Positions 22,961 to 35,053 of a stretch of DNA of 64,000 nucleotides are shown in pieces (the stretch's first letter is position 1; each line of letters begins with the position of its first letter). The translations under genes were made by a program, and so were the position numbers. The notes under the pieces were generated by a model. The model made no database searches and was not told the DNA's origin. It saw only the letters and a program-made list of their open reading frames with translations. The DNA is taken from assembly GCA_024138025.1 (NCBI GenBank), contig JAMXBD010002473.1, positions 124,001-188,000 of the forward strand. The letters run 5' to 3'. The DNA is from Combretum micranthum. Its lineage: Eukaryota; Streptophyta; Magnoliopsida; Myrtales; Combretaceae.

Positions 22961-24550
22961 TCTCTTCACCCCATAAAAGAAGCCCCATTATTGATGGTAC
23001 TAATATCCATCATATCGTTCTTTCATGAAGAGACATACAAGAGGTGCTTAAGCAAAGAAGAAGATTTCATTGAATAGGAAATCAAACTATCTAGAAGCAA
23101 TTTTTCCACCTTCTCCCATTGGACCGACATCATATAATGATATTATAAATTTTTATTAAATGATGACCTCCTGTTTTGCATGTAACTTAATTTTGTCTTG
23201 TGTTCTTTGCCAAAAGAACTTACATAAAATTCACCTCTAAAGCTAAAGGGGAAGGAATACAATTTATACTTCTGTGCTAGCAATTTGTACGCTAGTTGAT
23301 ATGCCTTAGACTTAAGCAGACCTTTTCTTTTGATAGCTTGTTTGCTTGGAGGAGTGCTGATAAAGTCATTTTTACACACTTTTCATTTAATAATTGATGT
23401 TAAATTATTATTGATTTTATAGAAATGGAAAGGAATTGGTACTTAAGTGTTCTTAAATTGATATTTTAGGTCATGAAGGACTTAGAATGCAAATATATAA
23501 AAATTAGAGGAGTTTTCAAAAAAATAATAGAGAAGAAAGGAGCAAAGGCTAGCCAATGCAGGATCTACACTGCTGGCCTTCATTAAGAAGCATGCCAAAC
23601 TTCAATTAATCAAACAAAGCTATCAGCTTTTGAAGTAAAAATTCATTAGCCTTCAATTTTAAATCATACGACGGCTATTAAGATTTTATGCGCTAGCCTT
23701 GAATTGGTGGTCATCCCACAAATTCAAAAACATTAGAAATAACATTAATGTTGCCAGCTTTTCAACCAGCCTATATCCTACACTGCGTCTACGCCACTGA
23801 TGCACATTCTATAACCGCTAGCCTACATTGTAATGAATGACATTCCTTTGTTTTTTCTTATAAAACTCCTAGGGTTGTTGTATTGGAGAACAACCACGAG
23901 AATTCCCATTAGATATTAGATCCAAATTAGAATACTTTAGATCTTAGATTAGATTTTTGAGAGAGTTGTTTTATTCCAAAAGTTCTTGACTGAGAAGTTT
24001 GGAATCATATTGAAGATCAAAGACTAATTGTTGAAGTTTTACAACAAGACTTTTATAAATTTGTGATTGAAATGGTGAATTCTAATATATTGTTTTTATG
24101 CAATTTCAATCCTTGATTTCATTTTTACATATGAATTATCTGTTGTAATTTCTTTGAGTTGTTATTACTTGAATCAATCCATGCTGTTCTAAGTTTTTAT
24201 TGCAAGAATATGATGAAACCCTAGGATTGTCAATAGGATGATTGTAATTATATTATAGAATTGTTAAATTTTTGGAATATTTATATTGTAATTCCTTCTA
24301 TAAATCGTATTTCTTAATTGAACTAGGTTTATAGGAATCTTGATAACTCGAAAGACAAATTAGGGTTCATAAGGAATCTTGAATTAAGGTTAAATAACAA
24401 TTGCGAAAGTGGCGATATTTAATCTAATTTAGAAATTATTCCAAGAGATTCATGCAATGTTTTGGATTAGTTTCTCACTAAGGGATTAGGAGGAATTGAT
24501 TTAGGGCAGTAGTTAATCATAGAATTAGAAGATTCATAATTGTGAATTAA
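22961..24550. other. LTR-like debris, no gene seen
   Basis: No supportable gene. From about 23560 to 23830 the sequence carries repeated gctagcc/gctggcc, tacactgc and tctacgccac words, similar in style to the GC-rich tract of the Tekay LTR and the gypsy-derivative LTR. After this comes an AT-rich stretch with a possible promoter-like tataaaa at about 23860. This may be a degraded LTR but I found no boundaries. The last five bases (ATTAA) are the left flank of the next solo LTR. Confidence 0.35.
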
Positions 24551-25192
24551 TGTAAACCCCGGAAATTTTCACAATAGTATACAGTAGTAAAATAGAAAAC
24601 GAAAATTAGATAGTGAATTTAGAAACTGATAGAAATCCTAGAATAGACTAATGAGTTGTGATAAACTCATTCCTAGTTTGAAAAACCCGAATAAAAAATT
24701 TTCTCGACCTTAATAGATACCAAAAACGAGATTTCGTATCTTGAACTGATAATTCAAGATATAACTAGAAATAGTTTTAAAATTTCGAACCGATAAGATA
24801 CAGTTTATTTATAGAGCTTATCAGTATAAAACAATAGATTACAAATACAAATAGACACTAATACTGAACAATAAGTATCAACTTAGAACTAAAAAGAAAA
24901 TTTCGAACCCGCTGTTACAATTGTTAAGAAATTCTAACATTATTAGGACTTGGTTCCTAATTTAATTCATCGAGTTTGAAAATTTAATCACGTAAGCTAA
25001 AAAAAAAAATAATTAATCGTGTGAAGTTTTAACTAAAAATTTCAAAATACAAATAATTTAAAGTGTTGTAGTAACTTAGGTAATTTATCTCGATAAAACG
25101 TAAATATAACGAATATAAATATAGCGAATAATTTATAAATATATATGTATATACATATTTTTTTTGTTAGTAAAAATATTTTTGTAACTATT

Positions 25193-25218
25193 AAATGTGT
25201 ATATATATATATATATAA
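25193..25218. repeat. (TA)n microsatellite in solo LTR 1
   Basis: An uninterrupted AT/TA dinucleotide run just before the GC-rich tract. Confidence 0.9.
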
Positions 25219-25249
25219 AAGAGAAAATTGGATTTTCTCAATTGCGGCA

Positions 25250-25690
25250 CAAATGGAAGTTGGAACGTGAACAGCAGAGGAGGCAGTCGAGTGAAGCTCA
25301 TCCCACGCGCGCAACAAGTCCAACAAGTAGCAGCAAAACGAGGGAATTTCACCGAGCAAGACAGACCAGCTCACGCGCACTATAGAAGGATCTACCGAGC
25401 AGCTATAACCTCACACGCACGCTACAGGAATCCTCGAGCAAGATTTCATCTCCACGCACAGCATCTTCAACAATAGCAGCAGGGATGACTAAGCTTCATT
25501 CCCACGCAAGCAGGCTCATCTCCACGCACGGTCAAGGCAATCCTTTGAACAGCAGCAACACCAGCGGGCAGCCTGCACACACACCTCACACACGCACAAC
25601 AAGCAGCTGGGGACAGAGCACTTGGGTAAAAACAGAGCAGCAGCAGCAACAAGAGACTCCACTGCAACCAGCTGGCCTTTGGCCAAACTT
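25250..25690 (+). repeat. GC-rich CACGC-repeat tract in solo LTR 1
   Basis: Irregular repeats of a 30-45 base theme: cacgca/cacgcg, a short spacer, then cagcag/gagcaag. The tract is much richer in GC than its surroundings and therefore has long open frames on both strands. Solo LTR 2 has a positionally equivalent tract at 44890-45370 in reverse orientation with ccacgcg-gcagc themes. I take it as a conserved LTR region, possibly near the transcription start, and not as a gene. Confidence 0.6.
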
Positions 25691-28049
25691 TGATCCGATT
25701 TTTGCTACGAATTCCAACTCGAAAAAGACACCCAAACCAATCCAAAAGCTACACCTATAACCTACAATTAATGTACAAGAATTACAAACCAAATGGGAGA
25801 GGAAAACAGCTCCAAAATCGGATGGAAAATCGTGATGCAGCAGTCCAAAAACCTCCCCTGCTGCAGAGACCCGATTTTTGCTGATCAAGTTTGATCCGAA
25901 AATTGAACCTTAAATTTCAAACGAAATTGACCCAAAAGCCAACCAAAACACTCCACATGTAAATAACATTAAATGAGGAGAATTTCAGCCCACAAAAACA
26001 ACCACAACCACTCCAAATATCCATGCCAAATTCGGATCTTGACAGCTGTAGTAGAGGAGAAATTTCACAAGATACAGCAGCACAAATCTCCAAGTTCAAT
26101 TCCGATTTTTGCAAAATTCCTAGGGTTCAATGAGCTGCTATTTTTGACCAATTAAACACCAATAAGGAGCCTTCAAATGGACACTCCACACACCAAAAAT
26201 TAATGAGAAAATCGGATCCAAAATTCGTCTAAAAATCAAGGTGAAATTGTTCCAGAAATTTCAAACTTTCACACTTCAAATTTCAACAGATTTTGACCCG
26301 ATTTTTACACAAGTTAATCTCTTATTTTTACACACATAAATAGCATTAATTAGCTACCAAACAAACATAATTAAGACTCTCAAAGATAGCCACAAAAATT
26401 TGTCAAACACAAGTCAAATTTTGCATCCAACTTGGCAAAATCGTGTAGAAAATCCTAGCTACATTTACAAACATTTTTCGAGTCCAAAACCAATTCGAAA
26501 GCCTCTAAAACTTAGTCTAATCCTAGTATAAGTATATAAGCCTAAGTTAGACACACTTTGAGCTCATAAACTCCACAAAAACACTCTAAAATTCCAGCTG
26601 CAAACCCAAGTGCGTCCAGCACTTTTTCATTTCCTTTTTCCATTTCCAACTTCAACATAGAAACTTAGGAACATTGTGTGAACAACCATAAACCCTAGCC
26701 TACTTCCATACCTTATATACACACACTAAGCTCATCAATAACAACTAAAACCAAATCAAAAATCCCAAGTCACCTTAAGGTTCAAGAGGAGAAGTTTAGC
26801 TCGTCAAGGTGAGAAAATTAGATTACATTAGTAAACTTTTATTATAGTTAATGTTACTTAATTAGAAACTCATCCTCTAATCTTTTATCTAGGTGTAATT
26901 TTTGCTTTAAGAGGAAGTTGAACCTCCTCCTTCCATTCCAATCCAAGGTAAGCTCCAAACTACAACCTATCCTTATCAAATTTATGAATAGACTTTAAGA
27001 TGGATTTTTGAGCATTGGAAGAAAGTTTTGTTGTTAGAAAAAGTTGTTAATCCTTGGATGAATTCAAGTGGATAGATGTTTGATGTGTTAGGAATGTTTA
27101 GATATTGTTGGAAGAGAAAAACAACAACTTAGAAGTCTTATAATTATGGTAATAGTAAATTCAGATTTAAGGATGAAGTGAACAAAACAAGACTCAAACT
27201 TCATCTAATCTAATCTAAATGCATGTTTAAAGCTTCTAGAACCTTATATGAACATAAGGCTTGATAAAATAAGCTTTACAAGCATGATTAGAAGTCCTAC
27301 ATTACAAGAAAAATGTACGAACAAATTCATGAAAGTTATACATACCGAGACTCCTATAGGTTATGATAGAACTTAAGATATAAATGAAAGTTTAAATGGG
27401 ATTCTTTAAAATAATCCTCAAACCAAAGGAAACTTACAAGAATCACACAATAGAAATTCCTTTCCTATAGGAATCAATACTTCAAGAAATCGATATAAAC
27501 CAAAGGAATAATACCAAATACCGATATAGGACACTTAGATACTCATAGGAATTTAATTTTCTATTTATAAATACTATTGACAAATATTTTATCTTAATAG
27601 GAAATTTCGATACTGTCGAGGATTTCCCAGTTGATTACTATGACTGATCAATATGAGCAGGTGAGTAACTTAGACTTGTTACATTGTTTGTGATTGTAGT
27701 TTAGTTGCACTAAAATACAAAGATAATAACAATGAACTCTCGTGTGTATGGGATTATGGGATTTACTTGCTGTTTGTAGTTACTTGTTTGATAAATATTA
27801 CTAATCAAAAGTGATAATGGATGGCTTGTGAAATTACTGTATGTAAAGCATGTTGAGTGTCTGAATGAAGTTGATCACTTACAACCTAATTAAAAATTAT
27901 CGAACTCATAAATAAATTGGTGCATGCATAGCATGAGCTGCACATACTACATTATAATTTTACGAATGCCTACTACGTGTTAGAAATTCGGTTCTCTGGT
28001 AATACTTGGTTTTTCTAGGCAGAGGCTATTAGTTCTACGCAAGTTTACC

Positions 28050-28310
28050 TTTGTTCTGTCGGTTCCATGGGAACTAACTGGTAACGAAGGACACCGCCCA
28101 TGGTATCGCTATGAAATGTCTAACACTTAGTGGGGTTTCTAAGGTGCAAAACAGGAAATGGGTGTTTAAAACATCTTTAACATAAAGAGATAATAATTGT
28201 GAAGATTGTGGATTTCCTGTGTGCTTAGTTTCTCCTGGGTAGGTGATTCAGGGATTGGTTCCTTCAATCCCGATGAGAGGGCGTAAATCTCAATCCTGTT
28301 TGGATTCCGG
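28050..28310 (+). repeat. stem-loops in solo LTR 1
   Basis: Hairpins include GGGATTG/CAATCCC (28251-28271, loop 7), AATCC/GGATT (28292-28306, loop 5) and GTTCC-atg-GGAAC near 28064. They occupy the same relative place, upstream of the acceptor-like block at 28398-28443, as the arrays of the Tekay LTR and solo LTR 2. No constant loop is evident here. Confidence 0.55.
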
Positions 28311-28831
28311 TTTGTCCAAGCTTGTAACTGTTCATGTGTTTGATTGATGCATTACATATGATTGATAATAACTTGCTTGTTGTGATAAGTCTGGTTATTC
28401 ACTGAGCTCGTGGTTATGCTCACACTCCTACAGTCCTTACAGGATGACACTTAAGCCTTGGTTGGTGGCTTCTAGGAGCTTAGAGCCGGTATGATTCTAA
28501 AGCTGGAAGAATTTTGGAAACAGGGGACAATAGTTTCTTTATTTATATATATTAATTGATGTTAGTGCATCAATTTTATTATTTGAGAACTTAGATAGTT
28601 TTATGGTTTGTAATAGTTGTTATTCAGACAGTCGCACTTAATTATGGTATTGTGATTTTATTTACTTTCATCGTTCTTATTACGCAACCAAAAAGATCCT
28701 GTTTTGTTAAACTCATGTCACTTTCCAAAGTAATTCTAGTATTAATATGTATATTTGATATCGTCTGGGTTATCCGACTATATTATAATATATATATTAC
28801 TACTAGGATACTATTGGGGCGTGACAATTAG

Positions 28832-30128
28832 ATTCCACTATTAATTTGTTTAGTGGAAGCTAATGGATTAATTTGTGGTTTTTAAGATTTAACTTGAAAA
28901 GGATTAAAGTCTTTGATAATTTCATATAAATATCCATATAGCTGATAGTTATTATAAAATGATAACAATCTGATTAGTGAAATGATGGGAATCGAGCCAC
29001 TACAGGACCAATTACTGGTGCTGGAGCTAGAGGATTACAAAATCTCACTTCACGAGTATTAAGTGGTCACTTTGAAGCACATGAAGATTAGAGCACTCAA
29101 GTTTATCAAATACAACCAGATTTTGAGTTCAACATGAAGATTATTTGCTTTTAATCAAAGGAAGCAATAGAACACTTAGAAGATAATCTACAGGAGAGAT
29201 GCATGGGTAAAACGCCACCAATGTAGAGTTCTATACCGTTTGTGTTGAAGGAAACCCCGCCAATGTTCAACCAGCTTTGAAGATTCACAGATTCCAAATT
29301 TTAAAGGCCGGCCCTACACCACCAGTTATGTCATTAATGCCACCGGTGTACCATAATAAACCACGACGTATAGTCCACACTCACCACGTATGAATTGTTT
29401 ATTTTTAATGCTATCTTTTACGCCGTTGGCATATGTTTCCCAGTTACAGGTGTTCGTTTTTACGAAAAACGTTATTTGTCTTTGACTTTTATTTTCTTAT
29501 GTTTTCGTTTACATATTTCCATTGTTCATATGAACAAACCAGTTTTTACAAATATTTCACTAGTCAAAATTGAGTTTTTCTCAATTCTTACTCTTATCAA
29601 TCTTTGCATTATGGCGAGTGACGTCTTCATTTGTTTTTGTGCATAATATCAACAACATCGGGCTAGGACTATTCTTTTGTTAGTGCATCATATCTAGTAA
29701 GAGTCTAAGGATTATTTTTGTTTCATTATTTGAGTGTGAGATTTGTTTCATTGTTGTGAGTGTTTGTTCTTACTGGATTATGTTTTTCCTACACTCAATC
29801 AATATATTTTTCTCAAACACTCTCTTTGCTCTTGGTGATAGTTATAATCTAGGCTTTTTAGTAGTAAATTAGTTCATTCTCTCAATCTTGATTGCCTAAA
29901 TAATAATAAAAGCTAATACCTATTTAGTAGTTTAATATTCCTCGTGGGATCAATACTCTATTCAGCACTTTATTACTTGATTTGACACAGTATAGTTGCT
30001 AGAAGAATTCACTTTTATTTTTATATATACATTTACAGCGAATCAAGTGCTTTTTAGGATTCTGCAAACTTATTTATATTTGTCTTATTTAGTTATTCCA
30101 AGAAGTTTTGTGCTAGACTTTGTGTTAG
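28832..30128. other. LTR-like debris, no gene seen
   Basis: About 29210-29460 has cgccacca, cgccaatg, ccaccggtgta and acgccgttggca words resembling the GC-rich tracts of other LTRs here. About 29940-30010 reads like the end region of Athila/Tat-type LTRs (cctcgtgggatcaatactc, then actttattacttgattt). The frame at 29395-29646 has no recognisable domain. I cannot fix element boundaries. The final GTTAG (30124-30128) is the target duplication of solo LTR 2. Confidence 0.35.
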
Positions 30129-30504
30129 TGTCACGACTCTAAATGGGGGCCTAACAGGATTTATCTAAAGCTATCATATCACGTGTGCACCCGTAACATG
30201 AGAGCCGTCTTGTATGTCAGAGTATACAAGACTCTATTTCTTTATAAATATTTATCATACAAATAATATAATATATTACAGTATTTCAACTATGGAATTC
30301 TATTTTCCAATTTCCACCAAGATCGCAGAGAATCGGTATCCCCCACCAAATAGTGAAATTGGGTTTTCAAACTACAACATATAAAATTTCAAAATTCATT
30401 TAATTTACATTCTAAGTTTCCATATCCTATATCTCTATCCTCAATAAATTTTGTTGGAGAAGCTCTCTTCACACATTTCTAGCCCAATCCTAGCTAGTAA
30501 TATT

Positions 30505-30560
30505 CCTGCACAAAAACTATAGGAGGGTGAGCGAACCACGGGCTCAGTGAGTTCATTCCT
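30505..30560 (-). promoter_or_regulatory. acceptor-like block of solo LTR 2
   Basis: In sense orientation: CTCACTGAGCCCGTGG, a short gap, GCTCACCCTCCTATAG, then TTTTTGTGCAGG. It is closely similar to the block of solo LTR 1 (28398-28443, ending TTACAGG) and of LTR 3 (59463-59511, ending TTTTGCAGG). The pyrimidine run into CAGG looks like a 3' splice site. Function is inferred. Confidence 0.5.
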
Positions 30561-30688
30561 CACTACTACCGGTCACGCAAGTTATCAAACATTAATTATA
30601 CACTCATGCAATTCTATCTATACGCAATATGAATGCATACGTGATGAATGCAAGCAACACATCTATGGGGGTCCGGAACCATAGACGA

Positions 30689-31074
30689 TGTAGATTTACC
30701 TGTCTACACTTCAGTTGTCTCCCATACTTACCCGCATGGGACACCTCGCCTTAACCATACGAGGCTGCCTGGTGGTTTCGTCCATCCAGACTCACCCAAT
30801 GCTTAACCGCCATTGGTAACAACAAATATTCCCCAACGTGTTCACGTGATTTACGCTGGTTCATATTTAAATATATATATAATGCCAATTTAATGGTCAT
30901 TCTTACAATCCATCACCAATCTATGGTGAATCGCACAAGTAGACCCCGACTCGGGTAACATCTACTGCCAAAAAGAACCATCACCTATAAAGGTGAATCC
31001 GGTGGATAGACCCAAATTCAGGTAACATCTATCGCCAAGTGACCAGTGGACCCAAATTCAGGCCACATCCACTG
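30689..31074 (-). repeat. stem-loop array in solo LTR 2 with constant loops and changing arms
   Basis: Series one has loops related to cttaacc: TGTAGA/TCTACA (30689-30708), TCCCAT/ATGGGA (30720-30741, loop acttacccgc), CCTCG/CGAGG (30744-30764, loop ccttaaccata) and CCAATG/CATTGG (30796-30816, loop cttaaccgc). Series two has loops of exactly 17 bases: AGTAGA/TCTACT (30938-30966), GATAGA/TCTATC (31005-31033, loop cccaaattcaggtaaca) and CAGTGGA/TCCACTG (31044-31074, same loop with two changes). Between these lie TCACC/GGTGA hairpins at 30913-30929 and 30981-30996. The arms differ between units but stay fully complementary. Confidence 0.8.
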
Positions 31075-33113
31075 TCACAACAATACTCGGAAATGTCCCA
31101 TGTTTATCTCATAAACTTTTTTAGCATAAATACTTCCTTTTCAAAGGATATAAAAATAACCTGGAATATTCCAAGTCGGATTTCTTTAAATACATTTCAA
31201 AATACTTTTGTTTTCAAAATTGGGACATTTTCCTACAAGGGGATCAAGCACATGCGACGAGTATTCCAATTAGTTTAGTCGAATAATTATCTTTACCATT
31301 TATGCAGGTGATCATGCGGATGATAACACTCATATCAATCAGTCATTCCATACAAGCAATACAATCAACATAACAGCAAGCAGTAGCAATCACAAGCAAA
31401 TAGTAGATCATCAGAATTCCCTCACCTGTGGTCCTCGCTAAATTGTTGTATAAGCTACTGGAAGTCCGAGAATTGATCTATTTTCCTATGAAAGGAAGTA
31501 ACAGAGATTTATTATTGGATTAATTCTGTAAGAGAAGTCTTCCTATAATTCAAAGGTGTTGATCTCTATCGTCGGATATTAGACTAAGATCGTCATACTG
31601 ATTACTGTATCGTTAAATAATTTAATTGAATTCTCATAGGTGTCTAATTATTTCGTATCAGTATTTGATATAGTTTTTATTAAGGTTTTAATTCTTATAG
31701 TAAAGAGTATTTTTCTATTATTCGTTTTTTATTTATTTATGGATATGTTTTAGTATCTATATCTTTTAAGAATAACAATCGTATTTTAGATAAATCAAAT
31801 TTATAATATACTTCAGTTTTATTTTTGTTGTAAAACAAGCTAAGTGTAATACTATAATATTGTTAGTAATATTAGCATTGAAAAATCAATATCAGTATTA
31901 GTATTAAATACAAGTATAATAATAACAACAATTTTTTTTAGATAGCTAGTAAATATACCATTAGTGACAAAAATAGAGTTGATGATATTATAAATATATT
32001 GACTTTATCGTAAATAACAATATTAATAACTCTAATGAAAATATTAATAATACGGAATACTATAAACAATAGTAATAATAATAGTACTAGTCATAACTAT
32101 ATTAATAGAAATAACAGTAATATTGATATAGGTTTAAAAGTGAAACTGAGTGAATTTCTATTTGTGATTTCTTATTCGTTTTAAATCCGATTTCGTTGTA
32201 TAAATAGTTGATTTGATAGTACCCGAAGAGTATTTTATAGTAGTGAAATTATTTTCAAGAAAAGAGACTTGTATAATTTTTAAATTTATGAACAACATGC
32301 ATAGGTTTCAAGTGAATCCTAACAGTTGTAGTCCAAACTTGTTTTGATCATATCTAACTCATTTCTAATCCGTTTTTTATGAATAAATAGTCGTTTTCGT
32401 AGTATTTTCCGAGTAAAATCCATTAATGGTCTTAGTTTTATCAAACAAAGTCATTAAGGGGACGAAAAGTACAAGAACAGCCCGCTCTGTTCGTGTAGAT
32501 CTGGCAGCAGAAATTCCGTTTTTGTTTTTGTATATCTAATTCGTTTCTTATCCGTTTTTAACAAATAAATAGTCGATTTCATAGGATTTTTTGTTTCTTT
32601 CATTGGTGGGGTCGTTTTTGGCTTATATAATAAACACATAAATACAGTTTATTCGTTCTTTCTAGAAATACACTAAATAATCTAAATTTCGACTTAACTT
32701 TGTCGTAGTTTTAAGTGTAGTCTTGGTTTTTCCCTTCTAAGATTTGAATTTCTACACTTAAAAATCTTCACGTTGATATTTATATACCAAATAATCTAAA
32801 TTACTTAAATATATCATTAGATTATTCTTGATAAATTATAAGACGAATTCTTATAAATCAACATAACGAATATTTGAACTTAACGTAATTCTTACCTTGA
32901 TTGGATCATAGAATGACTTTAGCTTCTCATTCTTGATGAAGTTAATAATCTAAAGAGAAAGGTTAGAAAGATGAGTAATTAAGGAAAACTAATCTAGCTA
33001 ACTAGTATATAATTTGTTCTATTTTCTTACCTTATTGAGCTTGGTTCCAATCTATGGTAAACCAAGACCATCTAGCTTGGTCTTTGATGTTGTTTAGGTT
33101 AGTTAAATTGTTT

Positions 33114-34640
33114 TGTTGGTCCAATAATGTAACAAGAGGGGGGTGAATTGCTTATTCACAAAAATGAATTCTTTTCGAAATTTTCAATTCACTTCCTGAT
33201 TACTTTATTAAACTTGAATTAATTAAACTTGCTGTTTAGAAAACTAATCACAGCTGATAATCACACTTGTATATCTATTTTAATTCAAACAGATCAAATT
33301 TAATTTTATGCAGAATACAGACAACTCTCTGAAGTACTCTCTGAAACAGGTTCTGAAACGTGACAGTTTATCAAATACTTCAATATAAATTGCACTAAAA
33401 TAAAAAGAGTAGGGTAGAGAAAAATGCAAATCGATTTATAGAGGTTCCGCCTCGAGCGTCAGTCCTCTCTTCCAACTCCACGTTGGGGACCCGGTATTCC
33501 ACACCGGTTTGTTCCACTATATCCAAAATCAAAAGTTACAAGCTTGTCTTGCCAATCCTCTTGGCTACAATACACTCTGTCCCAATTCTCACGGTTATCC
33601 TATAACACACAATTGGTCTAACAGATAACTTGCAACACTCAACCTCACTAAAAAAAATTGAATGATACTCAATCAAGGAAATACAATAAATATCCTATCT
33701 TTCGAACAAAAATATTGTGAACACTTTATAACTCAAGGACTTTTGAGAGAAATGCACTCGAAGACTTTTTCTTTCAACAGAGAGTTAGAGCAAGATTCGT
33801 TCTTCTCATTATATCTTCCTTGTTGTTGTGCTTCCTCTATATATTGTTTTATCTCAACGGCTACCAAAGAAGTCGTTCAAAACAATTCGAATTCTTCTCA
33901 AATTGAAAATATTTGACTTGGCAAATTCCCTCCTTTGAAGTGTCTGTTACGTGTATGATCAATCCCGAATAATCTTCTTAGCTTTATCCAAATTTCGTTG
34001 ATGCTGTCATCTGATAATGTCTCATATATCTTGATATGTTTATCCATAACAATTTGGATAAATACTTCAACAAACTATCCCATAAAAATAGTGATATCCT
34101 TTATCCTTGAAGATAAGCTTTAAAAGATCTTCGTTTCGAAAATTTGAACCAACATGAACTTGGTAAAATATATCCCTTATCTTTAGGAATTTGCTGACCA
34201 CGTGAAACATAAAAATCTGACGATCTTCTTCCTCAAGAAAATTAAATAACGTAACTTATAATAAAATTGATGAAATAAATCCCCTTGGATATTTTATCCA
34301 ATTTTAGTGGAACAAAATGAATATACTACCCAAATATATTCATTTCGTGGAGTCAGGCCTTCAGATGATAAGGTATAAATAAATTCGCAACATTCTGTGC
34401 ATCTTCTGTTCTGGAACAGATTTAGTTTCTGATCTTCCTTCTGAAAATGAATCTGAAATACCTTCTGAAAATGACTCTGAAACCTTCTGAAACAATTTCT
34501 AAAAATCTGATGATTAGTTCAATCATGAAATATTTTGGTTTTGGTTTTGGTTTTGGTTTTGATTGCTATACTTTATTTATTTGTTAAAAAGACTTTTACT
34601 CCTTTTTGTTATCATCAAAATATTATGAGAGATTCCAACA
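33114..34640 (-). repeat. 3' LTR of the Sirevirus-like element
   Basis: 1527 bases, nearly identical to 42460-43995, with differences that are mostly short indels. It contains clusters of TCTGAA words near both ends and a TTTTGG hexamer run at 34533-34560. The frame at 33662-33916 is present in both LTRs and is not supported as a gene. Confidence 0.93.
34533..34560. repeat. (TTTTGG)n short tandem repeat in the Sirevirus LTR
   Basis: About four to five TTTTGG units, also present at the equivalent place in the other LTR (about 43889-43914). It is not the plant telomere repeat. Confidence 0.85.
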
Positions 34641-34642
34641 TT

Positions 34643-34656
34643 CTCCCCCTTTTTGA
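34643..34656 (-). other. polypurine tract of the Sirevirus-like element
   Basis: On the minus strand CAAAAAGGGGGAGAA abuts the 3' LTR. A second tract with the same core (AAAAAGGGGGAGAA) lies at 34857-34870, and a shorter one (CAGGGGGAGTT) near 34890-34900. This matches the multiple polypurine tracts reported for Sireviruses. Confidence 0.85.
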
Positions 34657-34660
34657 AGAT

Positions 34661-35053
34661 AACAAAACCTAACAAAACCTTATGATTAAAAACAAATAAA
34701 AACAAATATAATATCATATATCAAAAACATATCAGATTTAACCAAAACTCATACATACGGATCAATCACTAACTCACAAATATAATCAAATCTCATATCA
34801 TAAGCATATTGCACAAACTATATTGATATCTTAAGATTTGTTTTTCATCATATATCTTCTCCCCCTTTTTGTTATCAGAATAAAAAAGTAACTCCCCCTG
34901 AATTTATGCATATAAAATTCATTCAAGTCAAGGGAATATAGAGATTTCAGCATAACAGAAAATATCCAAAAGAGAAAATATTTTCATTACAAACCGAAAA
35001 CAAAATATAGAAAATTCGCTAAGAGAAATTGTCTGTTAAAAAAATAAAGGACT
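34661..35053. other. non-coding interval between the extra ORF and the 3' LTR
   Basis: AT-rich untranslated sequence of the Sirevirus. It holds the duplicated polypurine-like tract at 34857-34870 and nothing else I recognise. Confidence 0.6.

Larger units (their letters stand above)
24551..28826 (+). repeat. giant solo LTR 1 (4.3 kb)
   Basis: It begins TGTAAACCCCGG and ends GGGGCGTGACA, flanked by ATTAA (24546-24550) and ATTAG (28827-28831), a target duplication with one mismatch. No partner LTR or internal coding sequence accompanies it. It is homologous to LTR 2 (30129-46632) in opposite orientation. The starts match; a block near 24700-24770 (accttaatagatac, acgagatttcgtat) matches 45890-45940; the GC-rich tract 25250-25690 matches 44890-45370; and 28398-28443 matches 30505-30560. 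The element is probably Ty3-gypsy, by similarity of the acceptor-like block to the Tekay LTR. Sense is probably plus. Frames at 25042-26155 on both strands are shadows of the GC-rich tract. Confidence 0.72.

Noticed and set aside
25042..26155. Several 60-110 codon frames on both strands
   Set aside because: They lie in the GC-rich tract of solo LTR 1; both strands are open at once because of composition, and no domain is seen.
33662..33916. 84-codon frame conserved in both Sirevirus LTRs
   Set aside because: Conservation follows from LTR identity; no domain or start context was found.
34440..34500. Heat-shock elements in the Sirevirus LTR
   Set aside because: The words are TTC-N-GAA with one central base; heat-shock elements need GAA and TTC spaced by two.
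34533..34560. Interstitial telomere repeat
   Set aside because: The unit is TTTTGG, not the plant TTTAGGG.
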